Assembly (NCBI GenBank): GCA_964485235.1
Contig: CAZAIO010000125.1
Location: forward strand, 1-7,386
Reading direction: 5' to 3'
Source of the DNA: CAZAIO01 sp964485235
Lineage (GTDB): Bacteria > Chloroflexota > Dehalococcoidia > GIF9 > UBA5629
Length of the DNA stretch: 7,386 nt
Shown here one piece after another: positions 1 to 6,418 of the stretch (within the stretch, counting starts at the first letter, position 1; every line of letters begins with the position of its first letter). The notes beneath the pieces are model-generated. The model searched no databases, was not told the origin of the DNA, and saw nothing but the letters and a program-made list of their open reading frames with translations. Made by a program: the position numbers and the translations under genes.

Positions 1-300
1 AAGATTGAAGTAAAGATAACATATGCGGTACCACATACTGAAGCACCACCAGGAATTATTATTATAAATGAATGTAATCATATCAGTGGATTACCAGATC
101 CTGAATGCAATCCAGATTTAGAGATAATTGAAATTGAAGGTATAGAAGTAACTAAAACGAAAAAAGGCTTCTCATCACAAGATATCAATCACTCCTTTGC
201 TTTCAACTCTGAAGGCATTTACTATGTTATTCAATTATTTGATGTGTCTCACGATGAAGCGATGAAGGTTGTCGAATCAATAATTAGTCAATTAGATTAA
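1..300 (+). CDS. 3' end of an AT-rich gene, hypothetical protein (possibly DUF4367-like C-terminus)
   Basis: The frame is open from the first base to TAA at 298-300 and gives 99 residues; the start lies outside the window. The fragment begins KIEVKITYAVP and ends with an aromatic beta strand (GIYYVIQLFDVS) followed by a helix (DEAMKVVESIISQLD). A closing strand of the type 'own-text reading Y-x-V/I' followed by a helix ending in 'ESI' resembles the end of DUF4367-type extracytoplasmic domains, but this is only a shape match. Two cysteines and no membrane segment are visible in this part. Codon choice is strongly A/T-rich (about 33% GC by count, against 53-55% in sampled lines of the NifU-like and gyrA genes), so the gene may have a different origin from its neighbours. 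Coding status is likely; the function is not known. Confidence 0.6.
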   Translation, partial: KIEVKITYAVPHTEAPPGIIIINECNHISGLPDPECNPDLEIIEIEGIEVTKTKKGFSSQDINHSFAFNSEGIYYVIQLFDVSHDEAMKVVESIISQLD

Positions 301-332
301 ATTATAAACTGTTTAAAAGGGTATTTTTACGC

Positions 333-351
333 GTCATCTAAACGAGATGAC
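333..351. repeat. Perfect 7-bp inverted repeat (hairpin)
   Basis: GTCATCT (333-339) and AGATGAC (345-351) are perfect inverted copies around the 5-nt loop AAACG, 32 bp past the stop of the first gene. An outer TAC/GTA pairing can lengthen the stem with a small bulge. No T-run follows on either strand, so it is not a standard intrinsic terminator. It may be a transcript-end hairpin or part of an insertion-sequence end. Confidence 0.5.
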
Positions 352-443
352 CGTAACAATGGTACAATCCATGCACACAGGTAATAAGCAATAAGATCTG
401 GCGCTTTTCACACGTTCCCGCTACAATGAGCGTACCAACTCAC

Positions 444-508
444 AGGAGGCCCCCATGCTCAAGCCACGGCAACCTCAGGAGTCATTCTTCGGCAGCTATT
501 TGTATTGA
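444..508 (+). pseudogene. Transposase N-terminal remnant (IS1182/IS5-like, DUF772-type)
   Basis: A full AGGAGG (444-449) lies 5 nt before ATG at 455. The frame then reads MLKPRQPQESFFGSYLY and stops at TGA (506-508). This resembles the start of transposases of the IS1182/IS5-type group, where a Q-x-SFF/Y-G-x-YLY motif is followed by a D-x-I/V-P-x-D-H segment. The match ends abruptly after YLY: the next codons in the same frame (EACDYIGLITGLI, stop) do not continue the family pattern, so a deletion or replacement break falls near 505. No catalytic DDE residues remain. The leader and ribosome binding site are retained, which suggests that the left end of the element survives upstream of 444. 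The family match is from memory of the N-terminal pattern. Confidence 0.6.
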
Positions 509-578
509 GAAGCCTGCGATTATATCGGACTAATAACAGGGCTCATTTAAAATACGCCCTTATAAAATAACCTGACCG

Positions 579-625
579 GAGATTGCCGCGTCACCCCGAT
601 ATTATCGGGGTTCCTCGCAAAGACA
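579..625. repeat. MITE/REP-like palindromic repeat
   Basis: The element has an outer arm GAGATTGCCGCGTC (579-592), a centre made of ACCCCGAT (593-600) and ATCGGGGT (604-611) around ATT, and a right arm TCCTCGCAAAGACA (612-625). The arms resemble a dispersed repeat I know from many environmental genomes, with ends like GAGATTGCC...CTCGCAATGACA and a variable palindromic middle. Such elements are usually intergenic and present in many copies. Copy number cannot be judged from one window. Confidence 0.55.
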
Positions 626-800
626 TTTCAATAGAACGCTACCGGCACGGCGCTGGTGACCACAGAGGCGGGCGAGGCTGCCGATTCGATGATGATACAG
701 AGCTCACAGCATCTGTGGCAGGTGGCGCGTAACACTTATTATGAGAGGGAGCACAAGAATTTAACTATTATCCCGTGCAGGTTGAACGTTTATTGCGACA

Positions 801-1262
801 TTAATACTTGATGATCGTGCCTTTGATGTCACCGGCTATTTCCATGATGCCGCAGGAATGCATTGCCGGGCCCGGATTGAAGAAATGAACCCCGCCGATG
901 ACCCCGTTTTTCGAGATATGGCTGTGTCCGAATATAATCGCGTCGACTTCGCGGAACCTGGTCCTTATCCGCTCCTCGATCCCCCACGGCGCCCCAAAAC
1001 CGTGAATAACACCTACTTTCTTCCCCCCGATAATCAGGATTTCCGTTTCGGGAAGCAATTCCCGCAGGTCACCCTCATCCATATTACCCCGGACCGCTTT
1101 TACTTCGCCCAGGTTTTTAAGGTCTTTATAGACCTGCAATGCGATAAAATCGCCCGCGTGAACGATCAGGTCTACAGAGGACAGTGTGTCTATTACTTTT
1201 TGTGGCAGGCTTGCGAGCGACCGCACATGCGAATCCGACAGTACTCCTATCCTGGTAACCAT
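801..1262 (-). CDS. YfcE/MJ0936-family metallophosphoesterase (phosphodiesterase)
   Basis: The protein has 153 residues, a usual length for this small calcineurin-like family. All metal-site motifs are present in order: D10-S-H12 in the first strand, G37-D38, G59-N60 with M61-D62, H87-G88, and G112-H113-S-H115, followed by the NPG turn at 129-131. These residues bind two metal ions (often Mn2+) and activate water for phosphodiester cleavage in the known family. The natural substrate is usually unknown; model substrates and cyclic nucleotides have been reported for relatives. No signal peptide is seen, so it should be cytoplasmic. The ATG at 1260-1262 follows GGGG (1265-1268) closely and lies 22 bp after the lipoprotein stop, so the two genes are probably co-transcribed. 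The family call is firm; the substrate is not. Confidence 0.93.
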   Translation of the reverse strand: MVTRIGVLSDSHVRSLASLPQKVIDTLSSVDLIVHAGDFIALQVYKDLKNLGEVKAVRGNMDEGDLRELLPETEILIIGGKKVGVIHGFGAPWGIEERIRTRFREVDAIIFGHSHISKNGVIGGVHFFNPGPAMHSCGIMEIAGDIKGTIIKY

Positions 1263-1284
1263 TTCCCCGTTACGCTTCTGCTCC

Positions 1285-2931
1285 CTATTTTTTCTTCACT
1301 ACTTCTTCTATCGTTTCTTCCACCAGGTAGAACTCCTCGCCTTTTACCGCCAGATAGGAAAGAGTATCGGGAGCAGTAAATTCCAGCTTCCCTCCCCAGC
1401 TAATCAGTATACCGTCGTACGGTTTCCCCTCGCTTGCATTAACCATGACATAGCTATTCACACCGGTCCGTCCTATATAAGCAAGCCACTTGCTGTCATG
1501 ACTGAACGTAATGACTTTTGCAACGCCATCAAACTCTTTTTGCTCCACTCCATCGTACACCACAAACCAGCTTTTAAGATCGTTCGAAGCTGCATATACG
1601 AGGTGCTGACTATCAGGGCTGAAGGTGATCGTGCCTTCCCCGGTGGCAGCATAATCCTTCTGCTTTTCACCATCAACGACAACACACCATTTTTCATCCT
1701 CATGGGTATGCGCTCCTCCCTCTTCTTCCGCATGTTGTTCTCCACTGTGTGCGCTCTGGCTCAACACGCTATAAGCCAGGCGTTGGCTGTCCGGGCTGAA
1801 CACGAGGGAGTTTAACGCTGTATCGGCATAAGGCTGTCCTTCCATACCATCGAGGACCGCAAACCATTTACCTGCCTGGGAAGCTTCCTGTGTACTCTCG
1901 CTGCCGGTTACCAGAGGAGTGGCGAAATACGCCAGGTGCTGACTATCAGGGCTGAACAACAGAGAGGTTTCTCCAAGGGCCCCGTATTTCTTCTCTTCAG
2001 TACCGTTGACTACTACACACCACGCGCCATCGGAGCTTGCTCCATATGCAAGCTTCCCGCTATCCGGACTGAACTTGAGCGTTCCCGTTTTTATTTCATC
2101 GTATGCTTTGCTTTTAACGCCGTCAGCGACGACGAACCATTCCTTCCCCAGTCTTGCCGCATATGCAACCTTCCGGCCGTCCGGGCTGAATACCGGCATA
2201 CCGAGTCCTATTTCATCATACTGCTCGCCCTCTACGCCATCGATCACTACAACTACTTTCCCCCCTTCATGCGCAATATAGGTAACACGGGCACCGTCTT
2301 CGCTAAAAAACGGCGTACCCGGGTCTATCTCGTCGTACTGTTTCCCTTCCACACTATCGATGACGGCAATCCACTTATCACCTTCTATTGCCGTATAAGA
2401 AACGTACTCTCCGTCAGGACTGAACCGGTAGCTCAAAGATTCTATCCGGTCATACGGTTTGCCTTCTTCCCCTTCCACAACTGAAAACCACTTATCGTCC
2501 AGTTTCGCTGCGTATGCCACTTTCCGGCTGTCGGGACTAAAAACAGGCGTGAGTACGAGGATATCATCATAGGGCTTCCCCTCTACATCATCGACGATCA
2601 CGATTTTTTGGTCGCCTTCCATTGCGACATATGCCATATGCTGACTGTCAGGGCTGAACTCAAGCCAGTACCGGTAAATCTCATCATATTCTTTCCCCCT
2701 CTTCCCATCCAGCACCACAACCTGTTTATCCCCAACCTTTTCTACATATGCAATATGCCGGCTGTCAGGACTGATAAGAAACGATTCATCTATCCAGGTT
2801 GAAAAGGCGGTCCCGGCCACCACAGTCTCTTTTACTTCCCGCTGCGGTTCCGGTAAAGTGATACGCGGTCCCGAACAGCCCAGCAGAAATACCACCGCCA
2901 AAAATGCCGCTATCAAACAATATTTTCTCAT
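1285..2931 (-). CDS. Secreted lipoprotein with about 12 WD40-like/PD40 beta-propeller repeats
   Basis: The preferred start is the ATG at 2929-2931, because AAAGGA (2937-2942) lies 5 nt before it. An in-frame ATG 7 codons upstream (2950-2952) has no such site. This gives 548 residues. A lipoprotein signal peptide ends in LLGC, so Cys19 would be lipidated and the protein anchored outside the cytoplasmic membrane. From about residue 50, eleven copies of a repeat follow, with the core F-S-P-D-S/G and then a W-x-V-V-x-D-G-x-E-G-K-x-Y-D-E-I tail. The core serines fall at 54, 93, 132, 171, 210, 249, 288 and 327, exactly 39 apart, then at 379, 438 and 477. A degenerate twelfth copy closes the chain. 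The family resembles TolB/PD40-type propellers, which bind proteins or ligands; no enzyme motif is visible. The last residues are Lys-rich. The partner and true role are unknown. Confidence 0.85.
   Translation of the reverse strand: MRKYCLIAAFLAVVFLLGCSGPRITLPEPQREVKETVVAGTAFSTWIDESFLISPDSRHIAYVEKVGDKQVVVLDGKRGKEYDEIYRYWLEFSPDSQHMAYVAMEGDQKIVIVDDVEGKPYDDILVLTPVFSPDSRKVAYAAKLDDKWFSVVEGEEGKPYDRIESLSYRFSPDGEYVSYTAIEGDKWIAVIDSVEGKQYDEIDPGTPFFSEDGARVTYIAHEGGKVVVVIDGVEGEQYDEIGLGMPVFSPDGRKVAYAARLGKEWFVVADGVKSKAYDEIKTGTLKFSPDSGKLAYGASSDGAWCVVVNGTEEKKYGALGETSLLFSPDSQHLAYFATPLVTGSESTQEASQAGKWFAVLDGMEGQPYADTALNSLVFSPDSQRLAYSVLSQSAHSGEQHAEEEGGAHTHEDEKWCVVVDGEKQKDYAATGEGTITFSPDSQHLVYAASNDLKSWFVVYDGVEQKEFDGVAKVITFSHDSKWLAYIGRTGVNSYVMVNASEGKPYDGILISWGGKLEFTAPDTLSYLAVKGEEFYLVEETIEEVVKKK
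1399..2784 (-). repeat. In-gene tandem repeat, 117-bp (39-codon) unit
   Basis: The lipoprotein repeats are exactly in phase at 117 bp for eight consecutive copies. The next two spacings are enlarged by insertions of 13 and 20 codons, and the last returns to 117 bp. Some stretches are nearly identical in DNA, for example GCTGACTATCAGGGCTGAA (plus-strand reading) at 1605-1623 and again near 1936, with close variants near 2641. This points to growth by duplication or ongoing gene conversion between copies. Confidence 0.8.
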
Positions 2932-2936
2932 TTCAT

Positions 2937-2942
2937 TCCTTT
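2937..2942 (-). promoter_or_regulatory. Ribosome binding site that decides the lipoprotein start
   Basis: AAAGGA on the minus strand lies 5 nt before the ATG at 2929-2931. The upstream in-frame ATG at 2950-2952 is preceded by TTTTCTGCAC, which has no Shine-Dalgarno character. The shorter form also puts the charged MRK directly before the hydrophobic core of the signal peptide. Confidence 0.7.
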
Positions 2943-2961
2943 CGTCGGACATGTGCAGAAA

Positions 2962-2967
2962 AGTATA
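2962..2967 (-). promoter_or_regulatory. Candidate -10 element of the lipoprotein-phosphoesterase unit
   Basis: TATACT on the minus strand (AGTATA on plus) matches five of six positions of the -10 consensus and lies 31 bp before the preferred lipoprotein ATG. No good -35 is seen; ATGGTA at 2985-2990 would be 17 bp away but is weak. The hexamer lies inside the 11-bp sequence shared with the TPR-gyrA upstream region, so the site may depend on an activator. Transcription starting near 2955 would make the upstream ATG nearly leaderless, which again favours the downstream start. Confidence 0.4.
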
Positions 2968-3010
2968 CCCGGTTTTGTATAGTGTACCATGTATTAACCA
3001 CGGAACCGGG
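2968..3010. repeat. 7-bp inverted repeat between gyrA and the lipoprotein gene
   Basis: CCCGGTT (2968-2974) and AACCGGG (3004-3010) are perfect inverted copies around a 29-nt spacer. On the minus strand the structure follows the gyrA stop and is followed by TATACTTTT. It could be a weak end signal for gyrA transcripts or a protein-binding palindrome next to the -10 element. The long loop and poor T-run make a standard terminator unlikely. Confidence 0.35.
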
Positions 3011-3039
3011 CTACCCTTTAAAAGCGAACTGCAAATATA

Positions 3040-5499
3040 TCAACCAGCTTGTGTCTTCTCTTCCTCTTCGATTATCGGCTCATTAAGAAAAGCCACAGAG
3101 GTGACCCTGTCATCCTCTTCCAGCCTGTTTAAATGCACACCCTGTGTAGCTCTACCCTGGAGCGGTATCTCATCATCAACTGAGATGCGTATCACAATAC
3201 CCTTTGCCGTGATGATAATCAGGTGCTGGTTTGCCGGCACTACTGCACCCGCTATTACCTGGCCTGTTTTATCCGTCACTTTATGGGCCCGTAAACCCTT
3301 CCCGCCACGAGCCTGGACCGGATAACTATCGATTCGGCTGAGTTTCCCGAAACCGTCCTCCGTTACGGTGAGTATATGGGCATTGGGAAAGACGCTCCCC
3401 ATTCCCACCAGACGGTCACCGGGGTTCAATCTGATTCCCCGCACACCGCCACTGGTCCGTGAAGCCACGCGTAAATCGTTTATATTGAACTTGATTGCCA
3501 TTCCGTCATTCGTAATCAAAATCACTCTGTCGTTTTCACTGACTATACAAGCGCCGATCAGCTCTTCATCCTCGGACAGCTTCATTGCGATAAGCCCGCT
3601 GCTGCGCACATTTGCAAACTTGTCCAGGCTGGACTTCTTCACGATACCCTTGGAAGTAGCCATGACGATATACCGTCCCTGTACCGCGCCTTTCTTAAGC
3701 ATCAACGCGGTCACCTGTTCCTTGGGATCGATAGGCACGACGTTGGCAATTGCAGTTCCCCGTGTAGCCCGGGTTACATCCTGCGGTATATCATAGCATT
3801 TCAACTGGTACACTCTCCCGCGATTGGTAAATAAAAGCAGATTATCGTGGGTATCCGCTACAAGCAGGTGACCCACCAGGTCATTTTCCCGGGTTGTCAT
3901 ACCGATAATGCCCCGTCCGTACCGGTGCTGTTTCTGATACGTTGCAGCGGGTATTCTCTTGATATACCCCTGTTCGCTCAACGTAATCACCACATTCTGG
4001 TGAGGGATAAGGTCTTCCTCCTGAAACTCCTCTACCTCGTCCTTTCGAATTAAGGTACGCCTTTTATCGCCGTATTTTTCCTTGATGTCCATAACATCTT
4101 CCTGTACGAGGAAGAGCACCTTTTTCGGATTGGCAAGCAGGTCCTCCAGGTATGCAATGTTCTTTACTATTTCATTGTACTCGTCGGTGATTTTCTGCTG
4201 TTCAAGATGAGCCAGACGGCGAAGTTGCATATCGAGAATTGCCTGCGCCTGTATCTGAGAAAGCTCGAATTTACTCATTAGATTAGTCCGTGCCATTTCA
4301 ACGGTCTCAGACGCACGTATGGTTTTAATAACTTCGTCAAGATTTCTGAGTGCGATCAGAAAACCTTCCAGTATATGCGCTCTTTCCTGAGCTTTGCGGA
4401 GCTCGAACTGACTGCGCCGGGTGATCACTTCCCTCCGATGCTCTATGTAGCAGACAAGCGCTTCTTTAAGATTAATGACCCGTGGTTGCCCATCCACCAG
4501 CGCCAGCATATTTATATATATTGCCGATTGCATCTGGGTGAATTTATAGAGATTGTTGATGATCTTGTTCGGCTGAGCATCTTTCTTAAGCTCGATTACC
4601 ACACGCATACCCTGGCGGTCGGATTCATCGCGGACCTCGCTGACGCCCTCGATCTTCCGCTCCTTGACCATTAAAGCCACCCGTTCAACCAGGGCAGCTT
4701 TATTTGTCTGGTATGGTAATTCCGTAATCACCAGTTGATCGCGACCGCTCTTCCGGGTCTCTTCCGTGATCTTCGCCCTGACGATTATTTTTCCCTGCCC
4801 TGTGGCATAGGCATTATAGATTCCCTCGCGTCCCCAGATAATACCGGCAGTGGGAAAGTCGGGCCCTTTGACAAATTGAAGCAGGTCATCGATCTCCGCC
4901 TCGGGATTGTCTATGAGATATTTGATCGCATCGCAGAGCTCGGTTAAATTATGCGGCGGAATGGTGGTCGCCATACCGACGGCGATCCCGGAGGACCCGT
5001 TCGCTAATAAATTAGGCAATCGCGCCGGAAGCACCACCGGCTCTTTCAGACTGTCATCGAAGTTAGGGCTGAAATCAATTGTTTCTTTGTCGATGTCGAC
5101 GAGCATTTCAGATGCGATCTTCGCCAGTCGGGCTTCGGTATAACGCATTGCCGCCGGCGGATCATTGTCCATACTGCCGAAGTTGCCCTGGCCGTCGACC
5201 AGCGGATAACGCATCGAGAAGTCCTGAGCCATTCTCACCATAGCATCATATATCGATGAGTCGCCATGCGGATGATATTTACCGAGCACATCTCCGACGA
5301 TACGGGCGCTCTTTCTATACGGTCCTTCATGCCTCAAACCAAGGTCTTGCATCGCATACAGAATGCGCCTGTGCACCGGTTTCAGACCATCGCGCACATC
5401 CGGCAACGCCCGTGAAACGATGACGCTCATCGCGTAATCGAGATATGAGTTCTTCATTTCATCTTCGATGCCGACCGGTATAATGGTTCCAGTTCCCAT
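3040..5499 (-). CDS. gyrA: DNA gyrase subunit A
   Basis: The protein has 819 residues, within the usual GyrA range. GyrA forms A2B2 gyrase with GyrB, cuts both DNA strands and passes a second duplex to add negative supercoils. The breakage-reunion domain covers about 1-490. It shows KPVHRRILYAM (40-50), HPHGDS (76-81), catalytic Tyr120 in AAMRYTEARL, and the intercalating Ile172 in NGSSGIAVGMAT. A coiled coil rich in Glu/Lys/Leu follows at about 345-480. The C-terminal pinwheel covers about 495-805, with repeated blades such as LLFTNRGRVYQLK. The blade-1 GyrA-box is divergent: QHRYGRG (524-530) instead of QRRGG[K/R]G. A QARGGKG copy is found late, at 729-735. Positions matching the E. coli quinolone sites Ser83 and Asp87 are Ser81 and Asp85, the susceptible residues. 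The ATG is 4 bp after the TPR gene and has a GAGGAG site. Confidence 0.98.
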   Translation of the reverse strand: MGTGTIIPVGIEDEMKNSYLDYAMSVIVSRALPDVRDGLKPVHRRILYAMQDLGLRHEGPYRKSARIVGDVLGKYHPHGDSSIYDAMVRMAQDFSMRYPLVDGQGNFGSMDNDPPAAMRYTEARLAKIASEMLVDIDKETIDFSPNFDDSLKEPVVLPARLPNLLANGSSGIAVGMATTIPPHNLTELCDAIKYLIDNPEAEIDDLLQFVKGPDFPTAGIIWGREGIYNAYATGQGKIIVRAKITEETRKSGRDQLVITELPYQTNKAALVERVALMVKERKIEGVSEVRDESDRQGMRVVIELKKDAQPNKIINNLYKFTQMQSAIYINMLALVDGQPRVINLKEALVCYIEHRREVITRRSQFELRKAQERAHILEGFLIALRNLDEVIKTIRASETVEMARTNLMSKFELSQIQAQAILDMQLRRLAHLEQQKITDEYNEIVKNIAYLEDLLANPKKVLFLVQEDVMDIKEKYGDKRRTLIRKDEVEEFQEEDLIPHQNVVITLSEQGYIKRIPAATYQKQHRYGRGIIGMTTRENDLVGHLLVADTHDNLLLFTNRGRVYQLKCYDIPQDVTRATRGTAIANVVPIDPKEQVTALMLKKGAVQGRYIVMATSKGIVKKSSLDKFANVRSSGLIAMKLSEDEELIGACIVSENDRVILITNDGMAIKFNINDLRVASRTSGGVRGIRLNPGDRLVGMGSVFPNAHILTVTEDGFGKLSRIDSYPVQARGGKGLRAHKVTDKTGQVIAGAVVPANQHLIIITAKGIVIRISVDDEIPLQGRATQGVHLNRLEEDDRVTSVAFLNEPIIEEEEKTQAG

Positions 5500-5503
5500 A
5501 TTG

Positions 5504-6349
5504 TTACTCCTCTTCTAGCATATCTTCATCAGCCATGTCGTCGACCGGTACCCGTTCTTCCAGAATGGAAAAACCATCGGGCAAGAGTTCACCCTCGTCC
5601 AGGTCTCCATAATCGATCTCCTCCACTTCCTCAACGTAATCATCCTCTGCTCCTCCCTGGCGAAGCAGTGAGTCTTTTATATGAGGCCTGAATCCCTCAA
5701 AAGCCCTCGCCGGGAAAGAGATCCGCTGCGTCTGGCTGGGATGTTGAAATACTTCGCGGATAATGACCCTCGCTCTGCTATCATCAACGCTCACAATGGC
5801 AGCAGTATATTCATTACCGCCTTCCATAAGCCGGGACAATCTGTAGCCGTATTGCGGTTCCAGTTTTCCCAGATACTCACCATCCTCATTTTCAACCATA
5901 AGCTGCTGCCCCTGTATTTTAAGAAAGACCTGATCGCCTGCCGACATCTTCGCCAATACGGATGAGGGCGCAACTTCATGAAGATTAAACACTCCGGCTT
6001 TCCCTACATCACCGATAAAAATATGCGGAGCCGCTTTCGGACGCTCCTCTTTTACCTTTGCCGGAACGTCTTTTAGCTGAGACAACCTGCTCAGATTTTT
6101 TTTAGCAATCGCATTATTCGAATCGAGTTCCAGAGCGCCATTATATGCTTCTTTCGCTTTATCATATTCGCCCAATTCCATATATGCTTTGCCCAATCGA
6201 TTGAATGCATCAACGTCGACAGGAACATTTTCTATTATCGCTTTATTGACAGATATAGCTTCCTTCCAGCGTCCCTGCATTGCCAGGTCGATCGCTTCCT
6301 TGGTCATCTGTCGTCTTAATCGTGCCTTTTCGTCACTTGTGTCAAACAT
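5504..6349 (-). CDS. TPR protein with a central beta-rich domain and very acidic C-terminal tail
   Basis: The protein has 281 residues and no signal peptide or membrane segment, so it should be cytoplasmic. Two TPR units are visible at about 14-47 and 48-81; the second is classical (AFNRLGKAYMELGEYDKAKEAY, ending ALELDSNN). A charged linker with Pro and Lys (about 94-108) leads to a probably beta-rich domain at about 115-215. Its GEYLGKLEPQYGYRLSRLMEGG segment recalls HIRAN-like folds only loosely. The tail 234-281 has 23 Asp/Glu and one Arg among 48 residues. TPRs bind proteins; acidic tails can shield basic surfaces or mimic DNA, which is inference here. The gene directly precedes gyrA with 4 bp between them, so the products are probably made together. 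The ATG at 6347-6349 has GGAG 7 nt before it. I remember a TPR gene next to gyrA in Dehalococcoidia, but no assigned function. Confidence 0.85.
   Translation of the reverse strand: MFDTSDEKARLRRQMTKEAIDLAMQGRWKEAISVNKAIIENVPVDVDAFNRLGKAYMELGEYDKAKEAYNGALELDSNNAIAKKNLSRLSQLKDVPAKVKEERPKAAPHIFIGDVGKAGVFNLHEVAPSSVLAKMSAGDQVFLKIQGQQLMVENEDGEYLGKLEPQYGYRLSRLMEGGNEYTAAIVSVDDSRARVIIREVFQHPSQTQRISFPARAFEGFRPHIKDSLLRQGGAEDDYVEEVEEIDYGDLDEGELLPDGFSILEERVPVDDMADEDMLEEE
5507..5512 (-). promoter_or_regulatory. gyrA ribosome binding site inside the end of the TPR gene
   Basis: GAGGAG is formed by the last two Glu codons of the TPR gene and lies 7 nt before the gyrA ATG. The TPR stop TAA (5504-5506) falls between the site and the start. 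Ribosomes finishing the TPR gene would uncover or re-use the site, which indicates translational coupling. Confidence 0.75.
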
Positions 6350-6380
6350 GCACAGTCTCCGTCGGATAGTAAGGTATCAT

Positions 6381-6418
6381 GTATTCCCGTAATGTTCAAA
6401 CTGAAGTATACCCGTAAT
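6381..6418. repeat. 13-bp direct repeat in the TPR-gyrA upstream region
   Basis: GTATTCCCGTAAT (6381-6393) and GTATACCCGTAAT (6406-6418) differ at one base and are spaced 25 bp apart start to start. The second copy overlaps the candidate -10 (6405-6410). The CCCGTA core occurs once more at 6522-6527 in the same intergenic gap. GTATACCCG also occurs upstream of the lipoprotein gene (2963-2971). Repeated sites over a promoter suggest a regulator-binding region. Confidence 0.5.

Larger units (their letters stand above)
301..800. other. 500-bp gene-poor stretch with mobile-element debris
   Basis: No convincing intact gene lies between the AT-rich gene and the phosphoesterase. The stretch holds a hairpin (333-351), a transposase N-terminal remnant with its ribosome binding site (444-508) and a MITE-like palindrome (579-625). 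A weak AGGGC/GCCCT pair is seen at 538-542 and 556-560. From about 633 to 811 one plus-strand frame is open, but it matches nothing I recognise and has no ribosome binding site. I see no tRNA and no clear rho-independent terminator for either flanking gene. The composition looks like an insertion and decay site. Confidence 0.6.

Noticed and set aside
333..351. Intrinsic terminator for the first gene
   Set aside because: The hairpin is good, but no T-run follows on the plus strand.
633..811. Open plus-strand frame of about 58 codons, with ATGs at 689 and 692
   Set aside because: No ribosome binding site, no recognisable motif, and it overlaps the end of the phosphoesterase gene. It might be a gene remnant, but nothing supports it.
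1399..2784. Regular repeats that could be taken for a CRISPR array
   Set aside because: The 117-bp period is in frame, coding and without unique spacers; it is a protein repeat.
858..2802. Several long plus-strand open frames opposite the phosphoesterase and lipoprotein genes
   Set aside because: They are mirror frames of the minus-strand genes. They lack good ribosome binding sites, look like no family, and their regularity comes from the 117-bp repeats on the other strand.
5239..5270. Quinolone-resistance changes in GyrA
   Set aside because: The matching positions hold Ser81 and Asp85, the usual susceptible residues.
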